Positions 23,659-30,553 of a stretch of DNA of 30,553 bases are shown here, piece after piece. Every line of letters starts with the position of its first letter. Position 1 is the first letter of the stretch. The position numbers and the translations under genes are program-made. The notes below the pieces were generated by a model, which was not told the origin of the DNA, did no database searches, and saw only the letters and a list, made by a program, of their open reading frames with translations. The stretch comes from Flavobacteriales bacterium UBA5081 (GTDB lineage: Bacteria > Bacteroidota > Bacteroidia > Flavobacteriales_E > Vicingaceae). Location: the NCBI GenBank assembly GCA_002415785.1, contig DIAJ01000011.1, positions 4,044-34,596 of the forward strand, in the 5' to 3' direction.

Positions 23659-26600
23659 ATGAAAATATATTACAGTAATATATCTATTTTAACTATCAGC
23701 TTGTTAGCAGTTTTTGGTTTTACGCTATTTTCTTCTTTTGATTTAATGTCGCAAGAGAAGCAAATTAGTAAAGGGCTTGAACATTTTGAGATGAATGAAT
23801 ATGCATTGGCAGTTCCTCATTTTGAGGAAGCTATCAAGCTTGATGCAAGAAGCTATCAAGCAAATAAATTACTGGGAAATTGCTACAGAAAGTTGAAAAA
23901 CTATGAAAAGGCAGAGATGTATTTTGCGGAACTTGTGAAAATGCCTGAAGTAAGTGCAGAAGATTATTTATACTATGGTCAAGTATTGCTTGCTAACAAT
24001 AAATTGAACGAAGCTGAAAAATACTTTGAAAAGTTTGCTGAATTAGGAGAGAATCAGTTCTTAGGTGAACTCATGTTGCTTTCAATACAAAAACAAAAAC
24101 AATGGGCAGATTTGCTGAAACATTACAAAATCGACAGTTTAATCGGACTTAATTCTCCAGCTTCTGAGTTTAGTATTCAGTTTTTTCAAGATCGATTTTA
24201 CCTCGTTTCCTCACGAGGAGAAAACTATTACTCTCCGGAATCACCATCTTGGACAGGCGATAATTTTTTAGGAATATTTGAGGCTGACACTACAGAGCTA
24301 TTTAACTTAGAACCGATTAACTTGAAAGAGGTAAGCGGTTCGATTAACAGCTTTTACCACGATGGGCCTATTGCGATTGATAAGACAGAGAATAGAATAG
24401 CTGTAAGTAGAGTTGATAATAGAATGAAAGGAAAAAACTTTGTGAATCAGATGAAACTCTATTTGGGTGAGTTTAAAAAAGGGAAATGGAAAAGGTTCAC
24501 TGACTTTCCATACAATAGCGATAGTTATTCACTTGGTCATGCATGTTTTGCAGATAGTGGAAAAACACTTTATTTTTCATCAAATATGTCTGGAGGCTAC
24601 GGTAAAATGGACTTATATGTAAGTGAAAAAGTAAATGGAGAGTGGACAGTACCTAAAAATTTAGGCGGACAGATAAACACTCCATTAGACGAAGTTTTTC
24701 CATTTTATTACAATGAGAAATTATACTTTTCATCAGATGGTCATACAACGTATGGTGGCTTAGATATCTTTTACGTAGAGAAAAATGAAGATTTATATAG
24801 CGAGCCAATAAATATGAAGGCGCCAATAAACTCTAATCGCGACGACTTTAGTATTTACTTTTTAAATGATGAAAATGGTTTTTTTGCTTCTAATCGCATG
24901 GGCAGTCAAGGTAAAGACGACATCTTCTTTTTTAAAGAAGTTAGACCTCCAGATATTAAATTGAATGCATTATTTGAATATAATGGGTTGCCTCAAGAAG
25001 GCATAAGAGTAAACCTTTTAAACGAAAATGACTCTGTTGTTGCCTATACTTTTACAGATGAAAGTGGAAAATTTAGTTTTGAAGATTTGCCTTATGATGA
25101 AAACTATTTGATTCAATTGGACGCTGAAGATAATAGCATTGTTGAAGATGGACGATTGTTTATTTTAAATGAAGAAGGGGATAAGTTGCAATTGCTTTAT
25201 GCTTTAAAAAATGGGAACTATAAATATAGGTCGCTTCCATTTGAAGAGATTGTTGAGTTAAACCATTTGTTAGCAGAAGATGAAAGTAAACTGTTAGGAG
25301 GTAGCAACAATATTAATGGCACGATTTATAAAAAACTCCCCGGTGACTTTAAAGACAGTGTAATGGTTTATCTGTTAAATGATAATGGAGAAGTAATTGA
25401 CTCTGTTTGGTCAGATAAAAATGGAAATTTTAGCTTTGAGGAATTACCAGCTGATGCAAATTACTTGATTAAAGTTAACTCTGAAGACCCCGGACTGCAA
25501 TTAGCTACTTATAATGATGAAAATAGGATGAATCAAAATGTTAGTAGTTCAAATGGCATTTTTGAGCTCAAGAATATGAAAGATGCTTCAAAGAGTACAG
25601 TTTTAGCTACGAATCAAGGTTATACAACACTTATCGCTCGGCTAGTGCATCAAGGTGAGCCGGTAAAGCACCAATGGGTAAAAATTTATAATAAAGATAA
25701 GGAGTTGTTAGCCTCTGTTTTGACAAATGCGCTAGGAGAATTTCAGTTTAATGAATTGCAGTTTGATGACACCTATTTGATTGAGCTTCCCGAACTAGAC
25801 ACGAAAACACTTTATGAGAGTGTAATATATGTTTTAAATGAGAAGGGGGATGCGCTTTACTTATTAAATCAATTAAAAAATGGGGATTTTGAATTTAACT
25901 CTTTGCCGTTTGACGAGTATAGCAAAATGCAATTGATTGAACAAGCCTATGTTCCTATGATTGTTAAGCTTGTGGGGCAGCTTTATGAAAAATTACCTGG
26001 GGACTTTGAGAATCAAGAGCCTACTTTAGTATATGCAATTGATGAAAGCGGGACAGTCATTGATTCAGCTTGGACAGATGCTCGTGGAAAGTTTACCTTT
26101 CAAAAGCTTAAGGCAGATGAGACGTATACTTTTAAAATGAAAGATGAATCGAATAATCTAAATATGGCAATTTTAGATAAGAATGATTTGGTCGTTGAAA
26201 AAACCACTCTAAATGAAGATGGAGAATTTGAGTATCAAATGCTGACCTATCAAGTAGCCCAATTTGATAAATTAGAAGTTGAAGATCCTGAGTTAATTGA
26301 GCTTGATAACAAACTAAGAGGTCAGGTGTTTAAAAAGCTTCCCGGAGATTATGGAGATAGCCTGAAAGTTTATATTTATGATGATGAAGGTAGTTTAATT
26401 GCTACTACTTATACTGATTCAAATGGGAAATTTGAATTTTCTAAACTTGATTTCGATGGGAACTATTTTTTTGAAGTGGAAGGAGCAGATGACAGCTTTC
26501 AGTTAGTCACTTTGGATGAAAATAACAACGTACTCCATCGTACCATTCGTAATAAATTTGGACAGTTTACTTACAGTAGGTTAAAACAAGTCAAACATAA

Positions 26601-27027
26601 AGTAAAACTAATTGATACCGAAGACAAAGAATTAATTGTATTTTTAGCTGATGAAGATAGTTTTGCAAATAATGATGTTAAAATTATAAATGTTAATTAC
26701 CGATTTGATAGTTATAGGTTGGAAAAATCGGAGCTACACAAGTTAGATGAGTTTTTAAAAGAAGTGAGTCAATCTAATCAAAAGATTAAAATAACTTCAC
26801 ATACAGACATTAGAGGACCAAAGGCATATAATATTGAACTGTCAAGAAAAAGGAGTCAGTTTGTTTTTAATTATTTAGTTAAAAAGGGGATTAATAAAAG
26901 TAAAATTAAAAGTGACTATAAAGGCGAACTATTGCCATTAATCGATTGTGAAAAAGGGGATTGCACAGAAGGAGATCATCGAATGAATAGAAGAACAGAG
27001 GTGAAACTCTTGCAAGAAAAAAACTAA
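23659..27027 (+). CDS. PorE-like OmpA-family protein (TPR, beta-propeller, five regulatory-like repeats)
   Basis: Predicted periplasmic peptidoglycan-binding protein of 1122 residues. The signal segment (about 8-30) lacks a lipobox cysteine. TPR helices follow (about 35-130), then a PD40/WD40-like propeller (about 160-430; YFSSNMSGGYGKMDLYV). Five carboxypeptidase-regulatory-like repeats start at about 435, 554, 660, 773 and 888; repeats 2, 4 and 5 open with KKLPGDF or similar. The OmpA-C domain (about 1010-1122) keeps the peptidoglycan-binding pair: D1050 (SHTDIRG) and R1065 (LSRKR). TPR-propeller-CRD-OmpA is the architecture known for Porphyromonas PorE, a T9SS component, but with more repeats. 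It begins on the base after the PorP/SprF stop and ends five bases before the cyclase start. Confidence 0.88.
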   Translation: MKIYYSNISILTISLLAVFGFTLFSSFDLMSQEKQISKGLEHFEMNEYALAVPHFEEAIKLDARSYQANKLLGNCYRKLKNYEKAEMYFAELVKMPEVSAEDYLYYGQVLLANNKLNEAEKYFEKFAELGENQFLGELMLLSIQKQKQWADLLKHYKIDSLIGLNSPASEFSIQFFQDRFYLVSSRGENYYSPESPSWTGDNFLGIFEADTTELFNLEPINLKEVSGSINSFYHDGPIAIDKTENRIAVSRVDNRMKGKNFVNQMKLYLGEFKKGKWKRFTDFPYNSDSYSLGHACFADSGKTLYFSSNMSGGYGKMDLYVSEKVNGEWTVPKNLGGQINTPLDEVFPFYYNEKLYFSSDGHTTYGGLDIFYVEKNEDLYSEPINMKAPINSNRDDFSIYFLNDENGFFASNRMGSQGKDDIFFFKEVRPPDIKLNALFEYNGLPQEGIRVNLLNENDSVVAYTFTDESGKFSFEDLPYDENYLIQLDAEDNSIVEDGRLFILNEEGDKLQLLYALKNGNYKYRSLPFEEIVELNHLLAEDESKLLGGSNNINGTIYKKLPGDFKDSVMVYLLNDNGEVIDSVWSDKNGNFSFEELPADANYLIKVNSEDPGLQLATYNDENRMNQNVSSSNGIFELKNMKDASKSTVLATNQGYTTLIARLVHQGEPVKHQWVKIYNKDKELLASVLTNALGEFQFNELQFDDTYLIELPELDTKTLYESVIYVLNEKGDALYLLNQLKNGDFEFNSLPFDEYSKMQLIEQAYVPMIVKLVGQLYEKLPGDFENQEPTLVYAIDESGTVIDSAWTDARGKFTFQKLKADETYTFKMKDESNNLNMAILDKNDLVVEKTTLNEDGEFEYQMLTYQVAQFDKLEVEDPELIELDNKLRGQVFKKLPGDYGDSLKVYIYDDEGSLIATTYTDSNGKFEFSKLDFDGNYFFEVEGADDSFQLVTLDENNNVLHRTIRNKFGQFTYSRLKQVKHKVKLIDTEDKELIVFLADEDSFANNDVKIINVNYRFDSYRLEKSELHKLDEFLKEVSQSNQKIKITSHTDIRGPKAYNIELSRKRSQFVFNYLVKKGINKSKIKSDYKGELLPLIDCEKGDCTEGDHRMNRRTEVKLLQEKN

Positions 27028-27032
27028 GGGTA

Positions 27033-28595
27033 ATGTTGTTAAACGAACATAATATTTTTATTCTACTCAGCAGTTTCCTCACAGAAAACTGGTGGCTTGA
27101 CATTGTTTTTTTAGTGACATTGTTTCTGGTTTTCTATGTTATTTATAAAAATCGAATTCGTAGAATTGAAAAACAAAAGGATCTCCTCGAGTCTCAGGTA
27201 AAGCAGCGTACAATAGAAATTATTCGCCAGAAAGAGATGGTGGAGCGCAAGCGTAAAATGCTTGAGGAGGAGAAGGAAAAAACAGAGAAACTCCTGCTGA
27301 ATATTCTGCCTCGGGAAATGGCCGATGAGCTAAAAAATAAAGGAAAGGCAAAAGCTCGTCAGTATAGAAAGGTAACAGTAATGTTTACAGACTTTAAGGA
27401 ATTTACCAAGCTTGCAGAAAATTATGATCCACAGGAACTTGTTGCTGAATTAGACAGTTACTTTATTCGCTTTGATGAAATTGTAAATAAATACAATGTA
27501 GAAAAAATTAAGACCATTGGAGATGCATATATGGCTGCCGGAGGCGTTCCTATTCGCAATAAAAGTAATGCCATTGATACAACCTTAGCTGCTTTGGAAA
27601 TTCAGCGAGCTATGAAAGAAATCAGCGAATTAAAAAAGAAGAACGGTCGCAAATCTTGGGAGCTTAGAATTGGACTACATACCGGAGATTTAATTGCCGG
27701 AGTTATCGGTTTAAAACGCTTTGCTTATGATATCTGGGGTGATACTGTAAATGTAGCTGCTCACATGGAAAGTAGTGGTGAGCCGGGAAAAGTGAATATT
27801 TCTGAAAGTACTTACGAAGCCATAGCAGAATTTTTTGTCACCGAGTATAGAGGTAAAGTAAAAGCCAAACACAAAGGCGAAATTGACATGTATTTCGTAC
27901 ATGGAATTAAGCCCGAACTATCAGAGAATGAGGATGGAATTACTCCGAATGAAGCATTTTGGCACTATGTTAATCTTAAGCTATACAGTAATATTAACTA
28001 CCGAAATGCTGAGAAATACATTGTAAAACGCTTGACAAGAGATTTGCCTGATGGACTATACTATCATGGAATTCATCATACGATGGATGTTTGTGAAGCA
28101 GTAGAGAGAATTGCTCTTTGGGAAGGTTTAAAAGGAGAAGACTTGTATCTACTGAAAACTGCAGCCCTTTTTCACGATGCTGGCTTTATTCATTCCTATG
28201 AAAGTAATGAGCCGATAGGGGCTGAAATGGCAAAAGAAATGCTACCTAGTTTTGGTTATACTAAAGAGCAGATTGAGCAAGTAATTGAATTAATTGAAGC
28301 GACTAAAATCCCACATAATCCTAAAAATAAATTAGAGGAGATCATGTGTGATGCAGATTTAGATTATTTAGGACGCCAAGATTTTCACCCTATTGCAGAA
28401 ACTTTAAGAAAAGAATTGGTGGAGTTTGGAAAAATACCGGATAACAATTTGGTGTGGTACGAAATGAATGTTAAGTTTTTATCGGCGCATAAATATTTTA
28501 CTGACTCTGCAAAAGCTCGTAGAGCCCCTGAAAAGCTGAAAAGAATTGAAGAATTTAAAGAAAAACTAGAGCTTGCTGAAAAACATTCTGATTAA
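27033..28595 (+). CDS. Membrane-anchored class III adenylate cyclase fused to an HD/PDE-like domain
   Basis: Predicted inner-membrane signalling enzyme of 520 residues. One transmembrane helix (about 22-40) leads into a charged coiled coil (about 41-93) and a class III cyclase homology domain (about 95-290). The metal aspartates are D120 (MFTDFKEF) and D164 (TIGDAYMA). K160 and D233 (YDIWGD) predict ATP as substrate. The transition-state asparagine is N240, but the usual arginine four residues on is H244 (VNVAAHM). The C-terminal part (about 340-470) is an HD phosphohydrolase-like domain: YHGIHHTMDV (H345, H349), LFHDAG (H381, D382), CDADLDYLG (D440). The first motif matches the class I cyclic-nucleotide phosphodiesterase signature in spacing. 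Synthesis and breakdown in one chain is inference. It closes the T9SS-linked operon, five bases after the PorE-like gene. Confidence 0.85.
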   Translation: MLLNEHNIFILLSSFLTENWWLDIVFLVTLFLVFYVIYKNRIRRIEKQKDLLESQVKQRTIEIIRQKEMVERKRKMLEEEKEKTEKLLLNILPREMADELKNKGKAKARQYRKVTVMFTDFKEFTKLAENYDPQELVAELDSYFIRFDEIVNKYNVEKIKTIGDAYMAAGGVPIRNKSNAIDTTLAALEIQRAMKEISELKKKNGRKSWELRIGLHTGDLIAGVIGLKRFAYDIWGDTVNVAAHMESSGEPGKVNISESTYEAIAEFFVTEYRGKVKAKHKGEIDMYFVHGIKPELSENEDGITPNEAFWHYVNLKLYSNINYRNAEKYIVKRLTRDLPDGLYYHGIHHTMDVCEAVERIALWEGLKGEDLYLLKTAALFHDAGFIHSYESNEPIGAEMAKEMLPSFGYTKEQIEQVIELIEATKIPHNPKNKLEEIMCDADLDYLGRQDFHPIAETLRKELVEFGKIPDNNLVWYEMNVKFLSAHKYFTDSAKARRAPEKLKRIEEFKEKLELAEKHSD

Positions 28596-28602
28596 AAAAG
28601 TA

Positions 28603-28636
28603 AAGATTTATTGCTCAGAAACAAAAAATCTTAATT
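28603..28636 (+). terminator. Weak hairpin after the cyclase gene
   Basis: AAGATTT (28603-28609) pairs with AAATCTT (28626-28632) across a 16-base loop and is followed by AATTT. The pairing is A/T-rich and the T-run short, so termination is uncertain. Confidence 0.3.
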
Positions 28637-28644
28637 TAGTGTGC

Positions 28645-28652
28645 TATATTTG
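28645..28652 (+). promoter_or_regulatory. Bacteroidota -7 box upstream of the T9SS cargo gene
   Basis: TATATTTG is an exact TAnnTTTG match, giving a leader of about 70 bases before the ATG at 28730. The expected -33 TTG is not clear. Confidence 0.5.
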
Positions 28653-28729
28653 AAGACAATTGTTTTGAAATTGCAGATTAAGCATTTAATTTAGTCGACA
28701 AATATTAAGTGCTTTTGATAAAATGATTT

Positions 28730-29527
28730 ATGATGAAATTTATTCAATTCCTTAGTTTACTCTTTTTGCTAACACTTGCACCTGTTTTAAGTGCAGGAGT
28801 GATTGTTTTAGAAGGGAATTACATGGGAAAGAACATTTATGTTAAAAACCCAACAGGAGGCGCAGGAGTTGGTTTCTGTGTTTTTGAAGTAACAATCAAC
28901 GGTAGGCTATCTCCTGATGAAGTGAATCAAAATGCATTTGAAATTGATTTTGGCAATTTTAATTTGAATATTGGAGATAAAGTAGTTATCAATATTAAAC
29001 ACCGTGACGATTGTACTCCTGAAGTATTAAATCCTGAGGTGCTTAAGCCTAAAAGTACGTTTAATACTAAGCAAATTTCTTTTACTAACGATGGCGTTTT
29101 AAAGTGGACAACAGACAATGAAAATGGTAAACTCGATTATATTGTAGAACAATTTCGTTGGAATAAGTGGGTAAAAGTTGGTGAGGTTAGCGGAAAGGGA
29201 GTGCCCGGAACACACAACTATTCTTTTAAAATTACTCCGCATAGTGGCGAGAATAAAGCAAGAGTAAAACAAGTAGACTACACCGGTAAACCGCGCTATT
29301 CTAAACCGGCTACCTTTACTTCTTCGGTTTCTGAGATATCAATTGATGGAGAGAAGTTTAAAAACTCCATTGAGTTTAATGGAGGTGAAACTATGTTTGA
29401 ACTCTACGATCAATACGGAACAATTGTAAAAAGAGGCTTTGGAAATTCAGTTGATATTAGCAAATTCGATAAAGGAACTTATTACCTTAGTTTTGATAAT
29501 AAAACAAAAACAATTACAATTAGATAA
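28730..29527 (+). CDS. Exported protein with T9SS type A-like C-terminus
   Basis: Predicted secreted protein of 265 residues, of a kind I recall as conserved in Flavobacteriales without known function. The signal peptide (MMKFIQFLSLLFLLTLAPVL) is cut after LSAG-type residues. The mature part begins GVIVLEGNYMGKNIYVKNP and contains GVGFCVFEVTING and LNPEVLKPKSTF. It continues through a fibronectin-like sandwich (WNKWVKVGEVSGKG, VKQVDYTGKPRYSKP). The last 70 residues (FELYDQYGTIVKRG, ISKFDKGTYYLSFDNKTKT) have the typical layout of a type A sorting domain, including the KG-YYL turn. It is a single gene between its own promoter and a terminator. The function is unknown. Confidence 0.78.
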   Translation: MMKFIQFLSLLFLLTLAPVLSAGVIVLEGNYMGKNIYVKNPTGGAGVGFCVFEVTINGRLSPDEVNQNAFEIDFGNFNLNIGDKVVINIKHRDDCTPEVLNPEVLKPKSTFNTKQISFTNDGVLKWTTDNENGKLDYIVEQFRWNKWVKVGEVSGKGVPGTHNYSFKITPHSGENKARVKQVDYTGKPRYSKPATFTSSVSEISIDGEKFKNSIEFNGGETMFELYDQYGTIVKRGFGNSVDISKFDKGTYYLSFDNKTKTITIR

Positions 29528-29545
29528 TATTACTTTACTTTAATT

Positions 29546-29575
29546 AAAGCCTTTCCATCAGGAAGGGCTTTTTAA
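29546..29575 (+). terminator. Intrinsic terminator after the T9SS cargo gene
   Basis: An 11-bp stem (29546-29556 with 29561-29571, one G-T pair) with an ATCA loop is followed by T2-A-A-TTT. It stands 18 bases after the stop codon. Confidence 0.85.
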
Positions 29576-29586
29576 TTTATAGAGCC

Positions 29587-29594
29587 TATATTTA
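29587..29594 (+). promoter_or_regulatory. Possible -7 box upstream of mce
   Basis: TATATTTA matches TAnnTTTG except for its last base and lies 24 bases before the ATG at 29619, right after the terminator. Confidence 0.4.
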
Positions 29595-29618
29595 AACAGA
29601 TAAAAATCAGTTTTTGAA

Positions 29619-30026
29619 ATGATGAAAAAAATTGAACACCTGGGCATTGCCGTAAAGAATTTAGATCAGTCGGCTAAAATGTATGAAGCATTATTGGGTA
29701 AGCCTCACTATAAAACAGAGAAAGTTGAAAGCGAAGGAGTGACTACTATGTTTTTTCAAATAGGAGAAAGTAAAATCGAATTGCTCGAAGCTTCTAATCC
29801 TGAAAGTCCGATTGCTAAGTTTATTGAAAAAAGAGGAGAAGGAATTCACCATATTGCTTATGATGTAGACAACATTGAGCAGGAAATTGAACGATTAAAA
29901 GCAGAGGGCTTTCAAATGATTCACGAAACACCAAAAGATGGCGCAGATAACAAGAGAATTGCTTTCTTACACCCAAAGTCAAGCGGTGGAGTTTTGGTGG
30001 AGTTGTGTGAGGAAAAGAAGGTTTAG
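29619..30026 (+). CDS. mce: Methylmalonyl-CoA epimerase
   Basis: Interconverts (S)- and (R)-methylmalonyl-CoA, linking propionyl-CoA with succinyl-CoA through the B12-dependent mutase. It has 135 residues, the usual length for this vicinal-oxygen-chelate enzyme. The two halves show KIEHLGIAVKNLDQS and GEGIHHIAYDVDNIE. The predicted metal ligands are H7, Q47, H78 and E128 (VLVELCEE), matching the family set. Start at 29619 or at the adjacent ATG 29622. It stands alone between a terminator and a decayed gene; no mutase is nearby. Confidence 0.92.
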   Translation: MMKKIEHLGIAVKNLDQSAKMYEALLGKPHYKTEKVESEGVTTMFFQIGESKIELLEASNPESPIAKFIEKRGEGIHHIAYDVDNIEQEIERLKAEGFQMIHETPKDGADNKRIAFLHPKSSGGVLVELCEEKKV

Positions 30027-30047
30027 TGTTTTATGGAATCTGTTTAA

Positions 30048-30361
30048 GAAATAAGTGTTTGGCAAAAAAGCAAAACACTGTATGTTGATTTATATAATAA
30101 TGACTTTTCAGAACTGAAAGAATTTTATTTTAAAGATCAAATATTGCGGGCAGCACTTTCAAATAATATTTCAGAAGAGTTTTGATAGTGTAAGCTCCCC
30201 CTTTTTAGTAGGGTTCGGCTTGCGAAGTTCATTCAATGTTAATTGTGGCCGAAGAACTAAAATTTCTCAACCATAACAAAGTGAAAGAAAGAATTGATCA
30301 AGTAATAGAAGTGTCAAAAATGCCGGGTGGATTGATAAAAACAGTCTCAAAAAATCAATGA
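30048..30361 (+). pseudogene. Decayed four-helix-bundle (S23/IVS family) protein gene
   Basis: Two frames carry fragments of one small protein. From 30048 to 30185: EISVWQKSKTLYVDLYNN-like opening, then SELKEFYFKDQILRAALSNN, stopping at TGA 30183. From 30212 to 30361 in another frame: GSACEVHSMLIVAEELKFL, NHNKVKERIDQVIEVSKM and PGGLIKTVSKNQ. In order these match the four-helix-bundle family, whose usual core reads close to ILRAxxSISNNIAEGFER, then GSAGExRSxLxxAxxL, then EVSKMxGGLIK. The residues S and I before NNI and the stretch between the fragments are lost, and stops occur at 30045, 30183 and 30186. There is no intact start. Members often sit in mobile or 23S intervening contexts; this copy is dead. 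Confidence 0.75.
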
Positions 30362-30553
30362 GATAATCCTTAAAATTATAGTCTAACACCGATTATGATT
30401 TTAAATGTCGCAAAAAGTTGCTACTTAAAATCTATGTCGGCCTGTCTGTTCGACAAGGCAGGTATAATACATTAGAAGATCTGAATTTCCCGAACGATAC
30501 CTAAAACTATTTATCTATTTGAATTTTGTCTAGAAGGATGGCCATTTTCATAA
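30362..30553. other. Terminal spacer with imperfect hairpin, no clear gene
   Basis: No complete gene is seen. A frame without a start codon is open at 30382-30504 (contains YDFKCRKKLLLKIYVGLSV and ends LEDLNFPNDT); I do not recognise it, and it may be another remnant. Inside it lies an imperfect palindrome, 30441-30462: CCTGTC/GGCAGG and TGT/ACA arms around TCG with one bulged A. Short CCTG...CAGG palindromes of this kind are scattered in some Bacteroidota genomes. Confidence 0.4.

Noticed and set aside
30382..30504. New gene at the right edge
   Set aside because: The frame has no start codon, contains a palindrome and matches nothing I recognise.

Overview
The window looks like a chromosomal segment of a low-GC member of the phylum Bacteroidota, most likely the order Flavobacteriales. 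The phylum call rests on a PorP/SprF protein, a type B (CHU_C-like) type IX secretion (T9SS) sorting domain, a DUF4292 lipoprotein, an AtpB with a long signal-peptide-bearing N-terminus, TAnnTTTG-like -7 promoter boxes, and A-rich leaders without Shine-Dalgarno sites. All recognisable genes lie on the + strand. The finer taxonomic placement is inference.

Layout. 49-5040 is an ATP synthase operon, atpB-E-F-H-A-G, without atpD and atpC (beta, epsilon). A terminator-like hairpin lies between atpE and atpF, and a strong terminator ends the cluster. 5104-5425 is non-coding and holds degenerate 30-bp repeats and a hairpin. 5426-9028 is a very large multi-pass NtrY-like sensor histidine kinase with no regulator beside it. 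9195-16885 is a dense envelope and housekeeping cluster: enoyl-CoA hydratase, a Wzx/MATE-type flippase with a TTG start, an unannotated 50-residue protein, dUTPase, a sugar-phosphate nucleotidyltransferase, a TPR lipoprotein, a DUF4292 lipoprotein and an EnvC-like protein whose LytM domain has lost zinc ligands.

16994-28595 is the accessory and most interesting part. Seven genes lie within 13 bases of each other or overlap. Three encode large exported fibre-like proteins: one with 285-bp tandem repeats and a cysteine-containing terminal domain, one with an S74 self-cleaving chaperone domain, and one with a sandwich-like tail. They are followed by a type B T9SS substrate with a SprB-like repeat, a PorP/SprF protein, a PorE-like protein (TPR, beta-propeller, five carboxypeptidase-regulatory-like repeats, OmpA domain), and a membrane-anchored class III adenylate cyclase fused to an HD/PDE-like domain. 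My reading is a surface fibre plus its secretion and anchoring apparatus, co-transcribed with a protein that may both make and destroy a cyclic nucleotide. The coupling of surface and signal is inference.

28596-30553 holds a probable T9SS cargo protein, methylmalonyl-CoA epimerase, a decayed four-helix-bundle (S23/IVS family) gene and a terminal stretch with no clear gene but one imperfect hairpin.
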